Numbered from the stretch's first letter, positions 10,240 through 20,930 are shown. The stretch: 64,000 nt of DNA from Distichodus sexfasciatus (GCA_032718565.1 JAVGVS010000003.1:894876-958875), one strand, 5' to 3'. The notes: generated by a model not told the origin, from the letters alone. Program-made: numbers and translations.

Positions 10240-11110
10240 CATGTGTCACGTTGCGGGTATGGAGCGGACGCAGACTGCAGGAAGGTTTACGTGCATACAT
10301 GGTTTATTTACAGATAAGGGCAGACAGGGAAACAGGAGGGATCAAACAGAAGGAGCAGTACACAAGACAAAGACACCAAGACAGGCTAACACAGACTAAA
10401 CAAACTGCTAAGACTACTTCAGCAAGAGGGAACAGAACTTGGGCAGGGACTGTGAATCAACAAAGGGAACGAGAACACTAAGAGGGGAATAGGAGGTCAA
10501 ACAGGAGGCAAATCGGGAACAGGGCAAGAACAGGGAAACATAACTACTCCAAACCTAACTCTAAATCTATGGCTAAAGCTAAACAGGCTAAGGCTAATGC
10601 TAATGCTGCAAGGGAAGGGAAACCAGAAGTGACTAATGCTAATGCTAACCCTAAAGCTAATGCTAACTATGCTAACGCTAACGGTGAATGCTAACTATGC
10701 TATGCTATGCTAGTGACTAATGCTATCAGCTACTCTAACCACTAACAGATACTAACAAAGAACACAGGACAAAAACAGACTTAACCAGAACATCAGGAGA
10801 CGGCAGACATCAGACAGCAGCATGGATGAAGTGGCCAGATGTGGGATGTGGGAACATCCAAGCCATGGATATAGTGAGGGTGCATGGACAATGACTGAAA
10901 CAAAGGACTGACCTTATATAGGGGCTAAACTAAACAGACAATTAGGGAGCAACCAATGGATTACACACAACTAGACACAAGGGGAGGAACCGACATAACA
11001 GAACCATATAAGGACATATACACATCATGAACCATGAACCCAAGTGAACTATATACAGAGTCTCTTGCGGCCACTAGTGGCCGGCGGGGCCAGCAGTCCG
11101 GGGGGAGACA
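10240..11110. repeat. unclassified dispersed repeat with GCTAAT core
   Basis: Begins TGTCACGTTGCGGGTATGGA and ends near GGCCGGCGGGGCCAGCAGTC. A/G-rich text runs from about 10315 to 10560, then the hexamer-rich segment below, then ATGGA-rich text. The layout resembles non-autonomous fish repeats bounded by TGTCA-like ends, and the 19.3-19.97 kb segment has a comparable texture. No coding capacity remains and the class is unknown. Confidence 0.4.
10545..10745. repeat. GCTAAT hexamer-rich imperfect repeat
   Basis: About 200 bp built of variants of GCTAAT, GCTAAC and GCTAAA, with a later ATGCT phase near 10690-10712. The phase shifts repeatedly, as expected for an old, interrupted minisatellite. 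Confidence 0.8.
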
Positions 11111-11535
11111 TCATGATTCAATAATACAATTTTCAGGTCAACGATTTGATTTGATATGATATCGATGCATTACAATGCATTACACCAGTTTTTCGACATT
11201 ACTTCACATTGTACATAGATTGGGCATGGATCACAGATCGGGCAGCCATAGTTACTACCTGGATGTTCTTTTTAACTGGAATTTTTATTCCACAGCAAGA
11301 AAATCACCAAGCAATGTCATTATGATATAATCCAGGAATTTTCAATGGCTTCTGTCCTAGGGCCCAACACTCAGACTACTTTTTAGATATTTGCATTAAA
11401 TTCATTATTTATAAAGATGCCCAAATAATCTGGAATTGTTCTCAAAATAAATTAAATGAAATTTCAGTTTTCAGTGTTCAGTGTGCTTTAGTGTGCTAGT
11501 TTTTAGATTTCAGGAGTGAAACTGGACTGCATGTC
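11111..11535. other. gene-free, possibly left part of a hAT-like element
   Basis: Contains TGATATCGATGCATTACAAT near 11157, a phrase type seen next to hAT-like ends in fish. It may belong with 11536-11686, but no terminal repeat can be matched. Confidence 0.35.
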
Positions 11536-11686
11536 ACGAACCACTTGCAATGCTGCCGTGGATCACTAGGGGGCAGCTGAAAACCCTCGATATAAACGAT
11601 TAAGGTCCGCCGCTGCATCAGTGCAGAATTGTCTATGTTTGCATTGTCATGCATTGATTATGTGATTAGTTTCAACACGCCTACAG
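11536..11686. mobile_element. hAT-like MITE end, copy 1
   Basis: Homologous over about 150 bp with 14119-14263: both read through GAAAACCC, GCATCAGTGCAGAAT, an ATTATGTGATT phrase and end AACACSCCTA. The terminal complement, TAGGGGTGTT in copy 2, matches the usual hAT end in fish. The opposite end was not identified. Confidence 0.55.
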
Positions 11687-12420
11687 TAATTCCATATTTT
11701 CAGCATAAGGGAGGTTCAGCCATTAAGGAGAAATCACTGGAGAGCATGTTTCTGACAAAAGCGTCCTCTAGTGGCAAGGAGGGTGAAGAGAAAGCATGTG
11801 TCAGCAACTGTCCATCTTTTCTTCCCCTTCGTCTTTTCTTTTATGTTTCCTTTATTCTACCTATCAATATTACCTATTTTTCAGCAAACAGCATATACAA
11901 CAATTTCTCAAGCAAATGCATTTCTTCTTCTTCTTCTTCTTCTTGAGGACCTCTTCATTAGGCAGAACAGTGTTATAACTCAGATAGCCTGTTCCTGACA
12001 TAAGTGTCTCCTAGTGGCTGAGAGTATAAACACTGCTTGGAGTTGCTATACTATGTACAGAATTTATCAGAAACTTTCTTTTCACCTCCTTCATTCCTTT
12101 CTTTTTTCCACCCTCCTTTATTTTTCCTCATAACATTAACTCACCAGCTCATAGTTGAAGAGCTACCTGAACTATCATCAGCGGAAATGGCTTTAAACAG
12201 CATTTATCATTTCTCTTTTGTACCCTTTTAACCTTTTTTTATCCATTTTTTCATCACAGTTTCTACCAGAATCGCCTCTAGTTTCCTTTGAAGGCATTGT
12301 CAATGAAATTGGTCTTGATGCAGTATAAATCTTCTATTTTTTTGTCATCTGAACTGGGATTTTCAAAATACGAAGGATTTAAATGGAATTAAGACAGATC
12401 CCTGTCTTTTCTCATATAAC
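11687..12420. repeat. pyrimidine-rich spacer with TTC microsatellite
   Basis: Gene-free. A perfect TTC trinucleotide run lies at 11922-11944. Overlapping plus-strand open frames here are serine/phenylalanine-rich products of the pyrimidine bias and are not genes. Confidence 0.65.
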
Positions 12421-12680
12421 AGCAAGCGAGCTGTCTCGATATGTCGTACCTTTACGTTTTTCCCGATAAAGTAAGATGGCTCGAATCCCGCCTGTCTGCC
12501 AATGCTGCTGTAACGTGATGAAGAGGGTTTGCGTCTTCGGCAAGTTTGTAGCTAAAGTCCTTACTGGCTTGACTGACAGAAATCTCGGAGAGAAATGAAT
12601 GTTTTAGCAGCACCGTTGGCCTGCAGCGCTACGGGGCCTCCCTTCCTGAGCTAGCTTTCCGTTTATCTCAGCCATTAATT
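12421..12680. promoter_or_regulatory. candidate conserved regulatory block
   Basis: Unique sequence with retained CpGs and a TALE-type TGACAG site (12574-12579) in TTGACTGACAGAAATC. No coding frame crosses it. Inferred enhancer-like element. Confidence 0.4.
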
Positions 12681-13119
12681 TAACAACCAACATTTGTATT
12701 TACCACCAAGCCTGGGTGGTTCGGAGCAATAAGGAAAAAAAGGAAACATCATGCAGAGGACGAGGGTGGGGTGAGACAGAGAAAGAGAAAAAGAGGGAGA
12801 GAGAGTGGGGAAGAGAAAAGGTTGGGGTTGATATGTCAAAAAAAAGCCGAGGTGAAGTGCTGACACGTCGACGTCTTAGCAGCTAACACTTAAATCATTT
12901 TTCCTCCAAAACTTCAGTCGCCCGGTCTTCAAAGAGATATAGCCATAATACAAATTTTTGGAGTAAGTACTGGTGTTTGAAGTTATTTTATGGGATTTCG
13001 CTGTAAGGCCCAGAATTGATTTGCAGCAGGGATAAAAGGAAGCTACTTTATCTTCGGAGCTTTGTCGGAAAAAGCTTAGCATCCATTGGTAGTTTCGCCA
13101 ATATGCCTGCAGGGCATAA
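12681..13119. other. purine-rich stretch and mixed spacer
   Basis: A GA-rich low-complexity run occupies about 12770-12830. The rest is mixed sequence with no recognised feature. Confidence 0.45.
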
Positions 13120-13143
13120 GGGGTTGAGGTGGGGTGGGGTGGG
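13120..13143 (+). other. G-quadruplex motif
   Basis: Four runs of at least three G with loops of 7, 1 and 1 bases match the canonical G3+N1-7 pattern. G-rich text continues to about 13215. Confidence 0.75.
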
Positions 13144-13385
13144 TTTTGAGGGTTGGGGGAGGTGATGGAGGAGGAGGGCAGCGCGGGGGGTTTTGAGGAG
13201 GGAGGGAATGGGGTGTGTTTGGCATTGACATTATATACGAGAATGGATTCTGCTGAATGTACACCTCCTACTGCTTATGAGTTGCTCTTTCATAATCTTC
13301 CATGAACCATACAATGTTTTATTTAATGTACCAGGTCAGAGAGAAACTTGAGTAGGAAAAAAAAACATATCAATAATGAACGATA

Positions 13386-13418
13386 GGGGTCTGGGGAGGG
13401 GGTTGGGGGGCGTGGGGG
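13386..13418 (+). other. G-quadruplex motif, second cluster
   Basis: Five G runs (four, four, five, six and five Gs) within 33 bases with loops of 1 to 3. A GT dinucleotide run follows at 13433-13451. Together with 13120-13143 it makes a G-rich strand island directly before the CpG-dense segment. Confidence 0.75.
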
Positions 13419-13539
13419 TGGTGGTTGGTGTGGAGAGTGTGTGTGTGTGTTGGTTTCGGGCTCTCCTCGTCAAATGGGTCAGAAGGAACGTTTGAAGTCT
13501 GCAACTCCTGTGCAGTCGATAGTTTAAAAACTGGTGTTA

Positions 13540-13810
13540 TGTCTGAATACGAGGCTGCCTCTCTTCTCGCCTCGTCTTCTCTACTTTTCCGTTCCTGACA
13601 AATGCCAAACATCTCGTCACGCCGCCCGTCCGGATGCTCCATGCTACTTTCGACCCCGACGCTGCCGACGCCACGGCAGCGTCAACGGCAACAGCAAAGC
13701 AACTCGGCAGAGGGGAAAGCAAGCCGTCGAGAACCTCGACAGGTTTTGCAGCTTAAACAGACTGGACAGGGATCAAGTCAAAATCTGTGCGATACTCGAG
13801 TGTGATCATC
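13540..13810. promoter_or_regulatory. CpG-dense segment with GC-rich hairpin
   Basis: Roughly 20 CpG dinucleotides in about 270 bp, far above the surrounding sequence. It contains a perfect 10-bp inverted repeat, GACGCTGCCG / CGGCAGCGTC, with a 6-base loop (13658-13683). Overlapping open frames on both strands are a by-product of GC content; none shows a domain. It could be an orphan CpG island, an unannotated promoter or first exon, or a non-methylated regulatory element. Confidence 0.45.
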
Positions 13811-14118
13811 AGAAGAGGGTTTTCTTAACCGTTTTTCCTTCTACCTGGCTCATGCAATCTCTTACTTTTCTCATGGTTAGCCTGTTCCTGATTTAAGCCT
13901 AACATTAATTTGTTCTTAGACACATTTTTAGGCACTTAACTCCTACCACCTTCTTTCAAATGTTCAGCTTATTAAGGAGAAGTTGAATTTTTTGGTTTAT
14001 AGGCCAACCACAATTGTCATTCCCAGAAGAGGCACCTCATGCCCACAAAGTACATCACATCTCAAGATAACTTTATGTGTTCATGCAAAAATGTCTGAAT
14101 GCAAAATAAATTATTTCA
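13811..14118. other. no gene recognised
   Basis: AT-rich text with echoes of the repeat seen at 9.3-9.7 kb (AATGTTCAGCTTATTAAGGA near 13959). Confidence 0.4.
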
Positions 14119-14263
14119 CTGACCACCTGCAACTAGGAAGCAGTGGACTGCTGGTTGAAAACCCACAATATAATTGATTATGGTCTGCCACTGCATCAGT
14201 GCAGAATCGTCCAAGTCTGCATAACGATGTATCAATTATGTGATTGATTTTAACACCCCTAGT
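14119..14263. mobile_element. hAT-like MITE end, copy 2
   Basis: Second copy of the 11536-11686 sequence with the better preserved terminus AACACCCCTAG at about 14252-14262. Confidence 0.55.
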
Positions 14264-14284
14264 GCTGACGTGAAATTGTCTTGT

Positions 14285-14425
14285 ACTAACTCAAAAACAC
14301 TAAGTGCTCATGCAAAAACATTTTGTGCTCATCCGAAAACATTTTGTATTCATCCTCATGCCAAAACATGAACTCATGAGAGCATGAGAAATCATTTTGG
14401 GTGCGAGAAAAAATTTCTTGCTCAG
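14285..14425. repeat. diverged minisatellite (CTCATGCAAAAACATTTTGTG-like)
   Basis: About five imperfect units built around GCTCATGCAAAAACATTTT. A related TGCTCATGAGAA-type array is at 37965-38215. Confidence 0.65.
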
Positions 14426-14559
14426 GCAAAAACACCTCAGAAACATCACAAGGTCACATCCACAAAAATCTGTAAAAACCCAACGAAAAGAGAAACCTGC
14501 GACTATTTGATTTTCCCTCCTTGCGACCTTAACCCCCAATCTATTTGTACACACAGCAG

Positions 14560-14770
14560 CAATGGCAGTGCTAGTGCTTGGAATTCCCGCCGCGCCGGCT
14601 CATTTGCGGCCTGTTAAGTGGAGCGCGGCCAGCTGCAGGCGTCTTAATTGCTTAATTGCGCTCATTATTTGAACTGAGGATGAGCTCACCTCGCACCTCT
14701 AATTGAAAAGTTACCGCCGTGTCGTCCCGCTGAAGCTAGCCGTCCCGCGAGAGCGCAAACCACCAGGACG
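14560..14770. promoter_or_regulatory. candidate conserved regulatory block
   Basis: Unique block, GC-rich on its left and homeobox-site-rich on its right. CTTAATTG is repeated in tandem (14643-14658), giving two TAATT cores 8 bp apart, followed by GCTCATTATTTG and CTCTAATTGAAAAG. Paired homeodomain sites at fixed spacing are typical of developmental enhancers. Confidence 0.5.
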
Positions 14771-15190
14771 AGTGTGTGTGGTGCTTTTCGTCTCTCTCTT
14801 TATCTCTCACTTTCTCTGGTTCATACAGTAGCTGAGAAATCTGATGCCAGATTAAAAAATTGCACAATTGCAAATTAAAATGCAAAAGCACTGCAATTGC
14901 ACTGATGCTGTGCAAAATAAAAATTCAAAAATTCAACATTGAAAATGTGTCAAACTGAAAATTTTCAAAAGCTCAGCTTTCATTTTTTAGACTAATATTT
15001 TGTCTTCAAAAAGAACTCATAATTAATGAAATAAGATCTAAAAGGTAAAATAATTTTTAAGTTATTTGAAGTTTTTTGAAAGCTTTTAAAGAAACATACT
15101 AACCAAATTATAGCAATAAAAATGTACTTTATTCACTAATGAGCATTAATGAGCTTTTTCAATTCCATTGGAACTGGTAATATTAATGGG
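14771..15190. other. AT-rich spacer
   Basis: AAAATTCAAAAATTCAAC-type low-complexity text. No gene. Confidence 0.5.
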
Positions 15191-15191
15191 A

Positions 15192-15231
<40 letters not shown>

Positions 15232-15248
15232 CATACATACATATATAT

Positions 15249-15279
<31 letters not shown>

Positions 15280-15280
15280 G
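15192..15280. repeat. TATC and TA microsatellites
   Basis: A TATC tetranucleotide run (about 15192-15232) is followed after ATACATACATA by an interrupted TA run (about 15239-15279). Confidence 0.9.
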
Positions 15281-15549
15281 TATATGGGAAATAAACAGAT
15301 AAAAACTTAACTTTATTAATATTGCAAGAATTTCTTGGTAAAAAAATGGTAATGACATTGCAGTATAATGTCTGTATAAAAATTCAAAATCAGCACTGCT
15401 TAACAGCATAGGAAAGTTTTTTTTTAATTTAATAAAAATATCAGCTAGTAGTAACAAAATAGGATTTTTAACTGCATAGCACTATAGTACAGCTGTTTTA
15501 GTTGTTGAAATCACGTTTTACACTAGCCTCATGAAATTGAATAACAACC

Positions 15550-16780
15550 TTTGTTGTTTTGCAGCACGTTTTTCTAATTGCAATGTTTTTTTTTATTTGC
15601 ATGCTGATATTTAATTTTGAACAGCATTGCGTTTTCTAGGCCACTATCAGTTTGTCAATAGACAATAGACTTTGCTGAAAAACGTGTCCACTGGAAAACA
15701 CATCTGACCAGTTCACTTCTGTTGTGGCTGTTTGAAGTGTTCCAAACTTGCCTGTTTTCCATATATGCAGTGCATCTGCAATATGTAGCGCAACGTTTGT
15801 GAAATACAGTGCATGTGTTGTCATTTTGATTGAATTTGTGTAACATCTATGAAATTGCTGTGTGTTTGTATGAGCTCGAATAAGGTTTGTGGTTTTGCAG
15901 CACGTTTTTGTATTTTCAGCACTTTTTTACATTTGCAATGCAATTTTTAACTTTGGGCTGGCACGGTGGCTCAATGGTTAGCGCTGCCGCCTCACATCAA
16001 GAAGGTCGTGAATTGCTCTCCCCGTGTTTGCGTGGGTTTCCTCCAGGTGCTCCGGTTTCCTTCCACAGTCCAAAAAGCATGCACTATAGGTTAATGGACG
16101 ATTTTAAATAGGCCCTGTAAGGTGTGAATGTGAGTGTGTGTGCCCTGCCGTTTGTTGGCGACTGCCCAGAGTTGATCCCGGCCTTGCGCCCGTAATAGGC
16201 TCCTGTCCCCCCGTGACCTCAGTTGGGATTAAGCGGCTTGGATAATGAATGAATGAATTTTTAATTTTGAACTGCAATCGGACTTTCTCGACCACCATCG
16301 GTTTCTGAACATATGCTGGACTTGGATGCTGAACTTGAATGCTTTTATAATTTTTGTTTCTGTGGAGCTAATACAATACAATTGTTTTAATAATGTGTTC
16401 AAATTGACTACAATTTATCGTCATTGAAAAGTTTGCCAAAAACGTGTTTTCCAGAAAACACTTTTGCTGCGTTGTGAATCTTTGCAGCGTTCCGTGTTTT
16501 CCACATGTGCAGTGCGTCTATGAATGTGAAATGTGTTTGTAAAAAGTGTATGTGCTGTTATAATTATAAAACCTTCACATTTTTAAATTTGCGCAACATC
16601 TACGAAATTGCAGTGCATTTGTATGAACTCAAATAACACATATTATGGTTATGCAGCACATTTTTGTATTTTCAGTACTTTATTTACATTTGCAAATCAA
16701 TTTTTAATTTTGAACTGAACTGCAATCAGGCCTTCTCGGCCACCGTTGGTTTGTGAGCATATGCTGGATCCGACTTTCCG
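15550..16780. repeat. diverged tandem duplication, about three units
   Basis: The landmark GCAGCAC[G/A]TTTTT occurs near 15562, 15896 and 16653, each followed by TTTTTAATTTTGAAC-type text and a phrase CCACYRTYGGTTT..ATATGCTGGA (damaged in unit 1). A second landmark, AACATCTAYGAAATTGC, occurs near 15842 and 16595. Units are strongly diverged, so the duplication is old. The SINE at 15956-16255 sits in the middle unit only. Confidence 0.7.
15956..16255 (+). mobile_element. DANA/Mermaid-like SINE with target duplication
   Basis: Head GGCTGGCACGGTGGCTCAAT with an A-box-like GTGGCTCAATGG, body GGGTTTCCTCCAGGTGCTCC, 3' part AACCGCTT-equivalent GGGATTAAGCGGCTTGG and an ATGA-type tail. The B box is deleted (AAGGTCGTGAATTGCTCTCC near 16002). 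The target duplication is 14 bp with one mismatch: AATTTTTAACTTTG (15942-15955) and AATTTTTAATTTTG (16256-16269). Confidence 0.85.
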
Positions 16781-17210
16781 AATTCGCAGTGAATTCTCCG
16801 GGACACTGCAGGCCGAGCGGATGAAAGAGATGAATCTCAGAAGCCCTCAAACCCTCGCAGGAAGGTCCAGGGGCCATGTGACTTATTCATGACGATGTGT
16901 CCCACACACACGCACACACTTACTCTCACACATACTCTCGTAGCACAGCTCACTGGCTTTCAGCTGCTACGGCCTGCTCACCCTATTTAAAAAATAAAGA
17001 GGCGACTGGTGTCTGTGCTAATAATTCATGGTGAGGGAGAGCGAGAGGTGTTTATGTGGGGAAATGAGACGCTCTTAACACCTGCTCCTCTGTTTAAAAA
17101 GAGAAAATAACACACTGCCCCACCTGGACAAACACCGCCACTGCACCAGCAAGCCTTCTCGGGACTGATGACTGAAGGTCGGTTTTCATTTTTCAGAGCC
17201 ATATTTTAGC
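16781..17210. promoter_or_regulatory. candidate conserved regulatory block
   Basis: Mixed-composition unique text after the tandem duplication, including GCTAATAATTCATGG near 17017 and CAGCTGCTACGG near 16961. A short ACAC patch interrupts it at 16900-16930. Weaker than the blocks at 14.6 or 35 kb. Confidence 0.3.
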
Positions 17211-18049
17211 CCTGAAATGAACAAAGTGGAAAAAGTGGAAAAGGGAAGAAAGGAGCACAGCAGGTTTAACTCACTTTAAAGAGGTAAAAGAAATGTTTAT
17301 GTGCTCCAAATGTAAAAGATTTCAAAGAGACATTACAGCTGGATATGACATTTAAGTATAGACATTTTGGGGGAAAATAAATGGGATGTTCCAGTAACAT
17401 AAAGAGGACATAAAAAAATTACTGAACTCAGAAACTCAGAACTCTAACTACTACTGTATGTTAAAACAGTAGCTTAATTGTAACTTTTAGTCAGTAGAAG
17501 CTTTCAGCATGTTAAGGTCCAGTTTAAAAGTAGCTTCTCTAACCCTGCATATAGCTATAGTTCTATGTGAAATGACCATAATCACAAACAATATTTTTAT
17601 ATTAGCAATGAATAATGAAATGTTTTGTTTATTCATTTTCAAGAAGAATGATGTATTTTTACAATTAAAGTTATAATGTTCAAAATTCCTTCCCTTTTGC
17701 ATAGACGCAGGATCAAAGTCGTCAATGCCAGTGTCATCAGTGATGCTTTGTTCCAAGCAAACTGTAACAATTTTAGGGTTTTGGAAGGTATTGTAGCTAC
17801 ATCTTTAAGCTGCACAGATCATATAAAATCACTTTGTTGCTAATTTAATTCAACAATGAAATAACTTGGATGTAGTTAGCTACTTTTTCTCTGTAGCTTA
17901 CAATGTAACTAACTACTATGTTAAAACAGTAGCTTGGCCGTACCTTAGTTAATTTTAACCGTAGTAGTTGCTACTGTTTAAAAGTAGCAGATGTAATGTT
18001 CGTCAAAACAACTATTTTTAAATAATACAGATGTCTTAAATATAAGAGA
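17211..18049. repeat. repeat D (TTAAAACAGTAGCT-type) in AT-rich DNA
   Basis: TGTTAAAACAGTAGCTTAAT near 17459 and TGTTAAAACAGTAGCTTGGC near 17919 are two copies of one phrase, with TAGCTAC-rich text around both. Related text occurs at 40925-41255 and 44340-44560. Probably an old DNA transposon; its class is unknown. Confidence 0.45.
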
Positions 18050-18440
18050 AGCGTGCAGTTCTTGAGGAACATCTTTTAAACACAGCTAATGTGGCTCATG
18101 TTTCCTGAATGTCTCTGCCATTTTTTGAGCAGGTACCTAACATTGCTGAAACACCCTTTGCTGCATGTGCATTTTTCAGGCCGGCACTCTGTCGGAGCCA
18201 TTTCTAGGCGACCCCATTTAAATCGAGCATGCTGAAATGATATTTCCATATGCATCATCCCTAGCAGTCTCCCTCTCTCTCTCGCTGCCTTTTGTCTGAG
18301 GCCTTTTTGTAGCAGAAATATGTTACTAATGGCTTATGAATTAATAAGCAGCCATACCCGAATGTGATTTTTATACAAGGTGATTCCAGAAGAGTCCAGA
18401 AGCCATTTTATTCGCATTGCGACATTTTCCGACTGAATGC
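18050..18440. promoter_or_regulatory. candidate conserved regulatory block
   Basis: Unique text with ATGAATTAATAAG near 18336 and a CpG-retaining end (TTCGCATTGCGACATTTTCC near 18410). No repeat match; regulatory status inferred. Confidence 0.35.
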
Positions 18441-18837
18441 ACTCCTATTTCACACTACACAACAATATAAAGTCCATCACTCTCCCCCTTAACTGACCCA
18501 CCAAACCCCTCCTCCCCTCCACGGGCCCACCAAAATGAGATTTCTGTTCAAATAAAGGTTGCAGTTTACTAACAGTGGAACCTCCATAAATTTTCTAGCA
18601 TTCGAAGAATTGACCTGGATGACTTATTTCGATGCTCAGGTGGGATTATTGGGATAGAAAGTTCACTACTGTTCACAGCAGTGTTGCAGAATATCTAACT
18701 GAAATTAGTTACACTTCAAGCCTAATTTAGCTCATTAATAAGTTACTTATTCATACTAAAAAGGTACTTTCACAGTAATTAAAAAAATGATAATCATGTA
18801 GTGTCTCAAAATGCTACATTGTTACAAAAATACTAAC
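18441..18837. other. no gene recognised
   Basis: Mixed then AT-rich sequence. The part from 18660 resembles repeat D (TAACTGAAATTAGTTAC, ATGCTACATTGTTACAAAAA); the latter phrase recurs near 41051. Confidence 0.4.
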
Positions 18838-19068
18838 CAGTTGGTGGCGTAATGGTAGGGTGTTCACCATGTGATCAGAAGCACACAGGTTTGAATCAAG
18901 GACCGGTAAATTTACCGGAAAGGTACTCATGAGCAAGGTACCGTCACGCTGCCCACTGCTCCTTCATGGATGGGTCAAATGCAGAGGTCACATTTCGTTG
19001 TGGTACACTGTGTGTTGTGCTGTGGTGTGTTCACAATGACAAATAATAATCACTCAATAATCACTCAC
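18838..19068 (+). mobile_element. SINE family A, near full length
   Basis: Head AGTTGGTGGCGTAATGG, B box GGTTTGAATCAAGG, middle ACTCATGAGCAAGGTACCGT and a tail whose last unit, AATAATCACTCA, is repeated (19024-19066). The CACTGCTCCC segment before it is shortened. Confidence 0.85.
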
Positions 19069-19098
19069 TCAAAGACAGACATTTTCAACTGTCAAATG

Positions 19099-19225
19099 TT
19101 TGTAATTGGGGTTGAATTTGTAGAAGTGGCATCACAGCATGCTCTTGGCAGCCGTAAGATGGAGTTGGAAGATGGAGTCTATCTTGGCAAAGACAAGAGC
19201 AAGAATACTGTACATGGCTGTATTT
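19099..19225 (+). repeat. repeat F, possible coding-derived remnant
   Basis: Homologous with the minus strand of 44600-44773: both carry AAGATGGAGTTGGA, a GCAAAGAC/GCCAAAGAC phrase and GCAAGAATA. Conceptual translation in the same relative frame gives FVIGVEFVEVAS here and FLIGAKLAEVTS there, so similarity is also visible at the protein level. No known domain is recognised. Confidence 0.5.
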
Positions 19226-19235
19226 TTCGATACCC

Positions 19236-19300
19236 ATAAGGATACTCACTTCTGGACCAAGAGGTTGTGGGTTTGAATCTTGTGTCCAGATTGCGACATT
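19236..19300 (+). mobile_element. SINE family B, 5' fragment
   Basis: TTCTGGACCAAGAGGTTGTG and the B box GGGTTTGAATCTT are present; the middle and the tail are lost. Confidence 0.65.
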
Positions 19301-19319
19301 CAGCAATGTTTATTTATTT

Positions 19320-19970
19320 ATTTAAGATTTGTGGGATAGTCCAGGCTTATTTTCTCCCCAACGTAGCACCTAGCTGATAGAGAGAGGGAGAGACAGAGAA
19401 GGCAGAGGTTGTACTTCGAGCCCAAACGGCTATCGCAGTTAGCTTCCCCTTCCCCTCCCACAGCAGGAACACTGGAGGGTACGGAGGCAGTTTCGCTCCG
19501 AGAAGAATATCTGCCGTCAAAAGGGCAAACAAGAACTGCTACTCTCCTGGTGCGAACACAGACTGAGAGGGAGAGAGCAGAGCCCTTAAGCACACAAGGG
19601 GATACTGCACCTCCGCTTGAGCTGAGCTAGTAGCCTCGGTGTAGCATAGCGGTAGCGGCTAGCTGTTAGCCCAGAAGTAACTTCGCCCTAGGCTTCGGCC
19701 GGCATTGGCTGGCTTCCACCGTGGAGTAGGACAGAGAGCAGTAGGAGTGAGGGAGAACCGACAAGACATGAATGGCAAACATAAGCTTATATACAACACA
19801 TAACAAGAGGCAGACCTAGAACACAGGTGAAACTCATAAAGCCAAAACACAAACACAGGAAGCTAGAGCCAAGACGAGACAAACAAAGAAACAAAAAAGG
19901 ACTAAACTAGACATAGCGCCACCTCCTGTCTGCTCCGCTAAGGGGCAAACCGGCTCCTGACAACACTGCA
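19320..19970. repeat. unclassified composite repeat
   Basis: GC-richer left half (AGAGAGGGAGAGACAGAGAA, CTAGCTGTTAGCCC) and A-rich right half (ACAAACAAAGAAACAAAAAA), ending GCGCCACCTCCTG..GGCTCCTGACA. Composition and layout are like the 10.2-11.1 kb repeat, so this is probably a mobile element of a related kind. Short open frames on both strands are not supported as genes. Confidence 0.35.
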
Positions 19971-20615
19971 ACACACTGCAAGGCAAACACACTCACACTG
20001 TAACTCACACCTTCAGGGCCTATTATTATTATTATTCCTAAGAGCCAATTTAGGAAAAGAATTAAGAAAATATTAGTGAATGAGGGACATGCTGCTGAAT
20101 GTCTCCAAAAAATGTCCCTGTCAGTTTCACTCCCTGTTAATCAAGCTGGCAGTCGCTGTTATGGGAAAGTTATTTAAAGTTAACTCGTAATACGAACACG
20201 CAGAAGCAGCAGCTCAATGCTGGTGACTGTTGCCTGAGTCAGAGCTTTAAACTACGTCTAGTTATTACTGCACATGACAGCACGTCTCTCGCATGAACAC
20301 ACACTCAAGTGTGTTGACTCGTCTGACAGGCCAACTTTCTCTAACCCCTCCCTCCATCCCTCGCTCCGATAACGAGGGAGGGACAAGTATGAGAGTGATT
20401 AATGTGTTGTTCATGCAAACCCTCTGTATGATTCATATATGTGCTTAGCAGACTTTTATTCTTAGACATTTCTAGTATCATGACCATGTATGTATTTTAT
20501 ATGTTCACCAGGTTGCACTGAACTTACATACAGTAGTAAATAAAATCTTATGGATTTCTAGTCAATATAGTAATACATGATAGCAATGCTAGAAAATTGA
20601 AAACATGTTTTTCTT
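19971..20615. other. mixed unique sequence, weak regulatory candidate
   Basis: A short TTA run is at 20022-20035. The 20150-20340 part is unique with retained CpGs (GTAATACGAACACGCAG) and an AACACAC/GTGTGTT inverted pair near 20297-20316. The rest is AT-rich. Confidence 0.3.
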
Positions 20616-20822
20616 ACACCACTACCAATTGTGACCTCTGCAATTGACCCATCCGTGACAGAGCAGTGGGCAGCTTTTTTGGGCAGTGCATGGGGAGCAG
20701 TTCTTGGGAGGAGTACCTTGCTCATAAGTACCTCAGCGGTACCCTTACCATGTCTGGGACTTGAACCAGTGACCTTCTGATCATGAGGCCAAATCCCTAA
20801 CCATTACAATACCGACTGCTCC
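20616..20822 (-). mobile_element. SINE family A, tail-truncated
   Basis: Begins inside the 3' region (ACCACTACCAATTGTGACCT) and reads to a complete head (CCATTACAATACCGACTGCTCC). The B-box complement GGGACTTGAACCAGTGACC is good. Confidence 0.8.
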
Positions 20823-20879
20823 AGTTCACTGCAACTGTTTCTGTTTCTTATATGATTCTGGCAACATTCATACAAATGT

Positions 20880-20930
20880 ATATATACAAATATATATATA
20901 TAATGCGTGTGCGTGTGTGTGTGTGTATGC
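20880..20930. repeat. TA / GT microsatellite
   Basis: Short TATA run followed by GCGTGTGCGTGTGTGTGTGT. Confidence 0.8.

Noticed and set aside
13534..13896. Open frame of 120 residues on the plus strand through the CpG-dense segment.
   Set aside because: Competing frames exist on both strands, no domain or splice context is seen; GC content alone explains it.
17487..17756. Open frame of 89 residues on the minus strand.
   Set aside because: It overlaps repeat D text, shows no domain, and has AT-driven composition.
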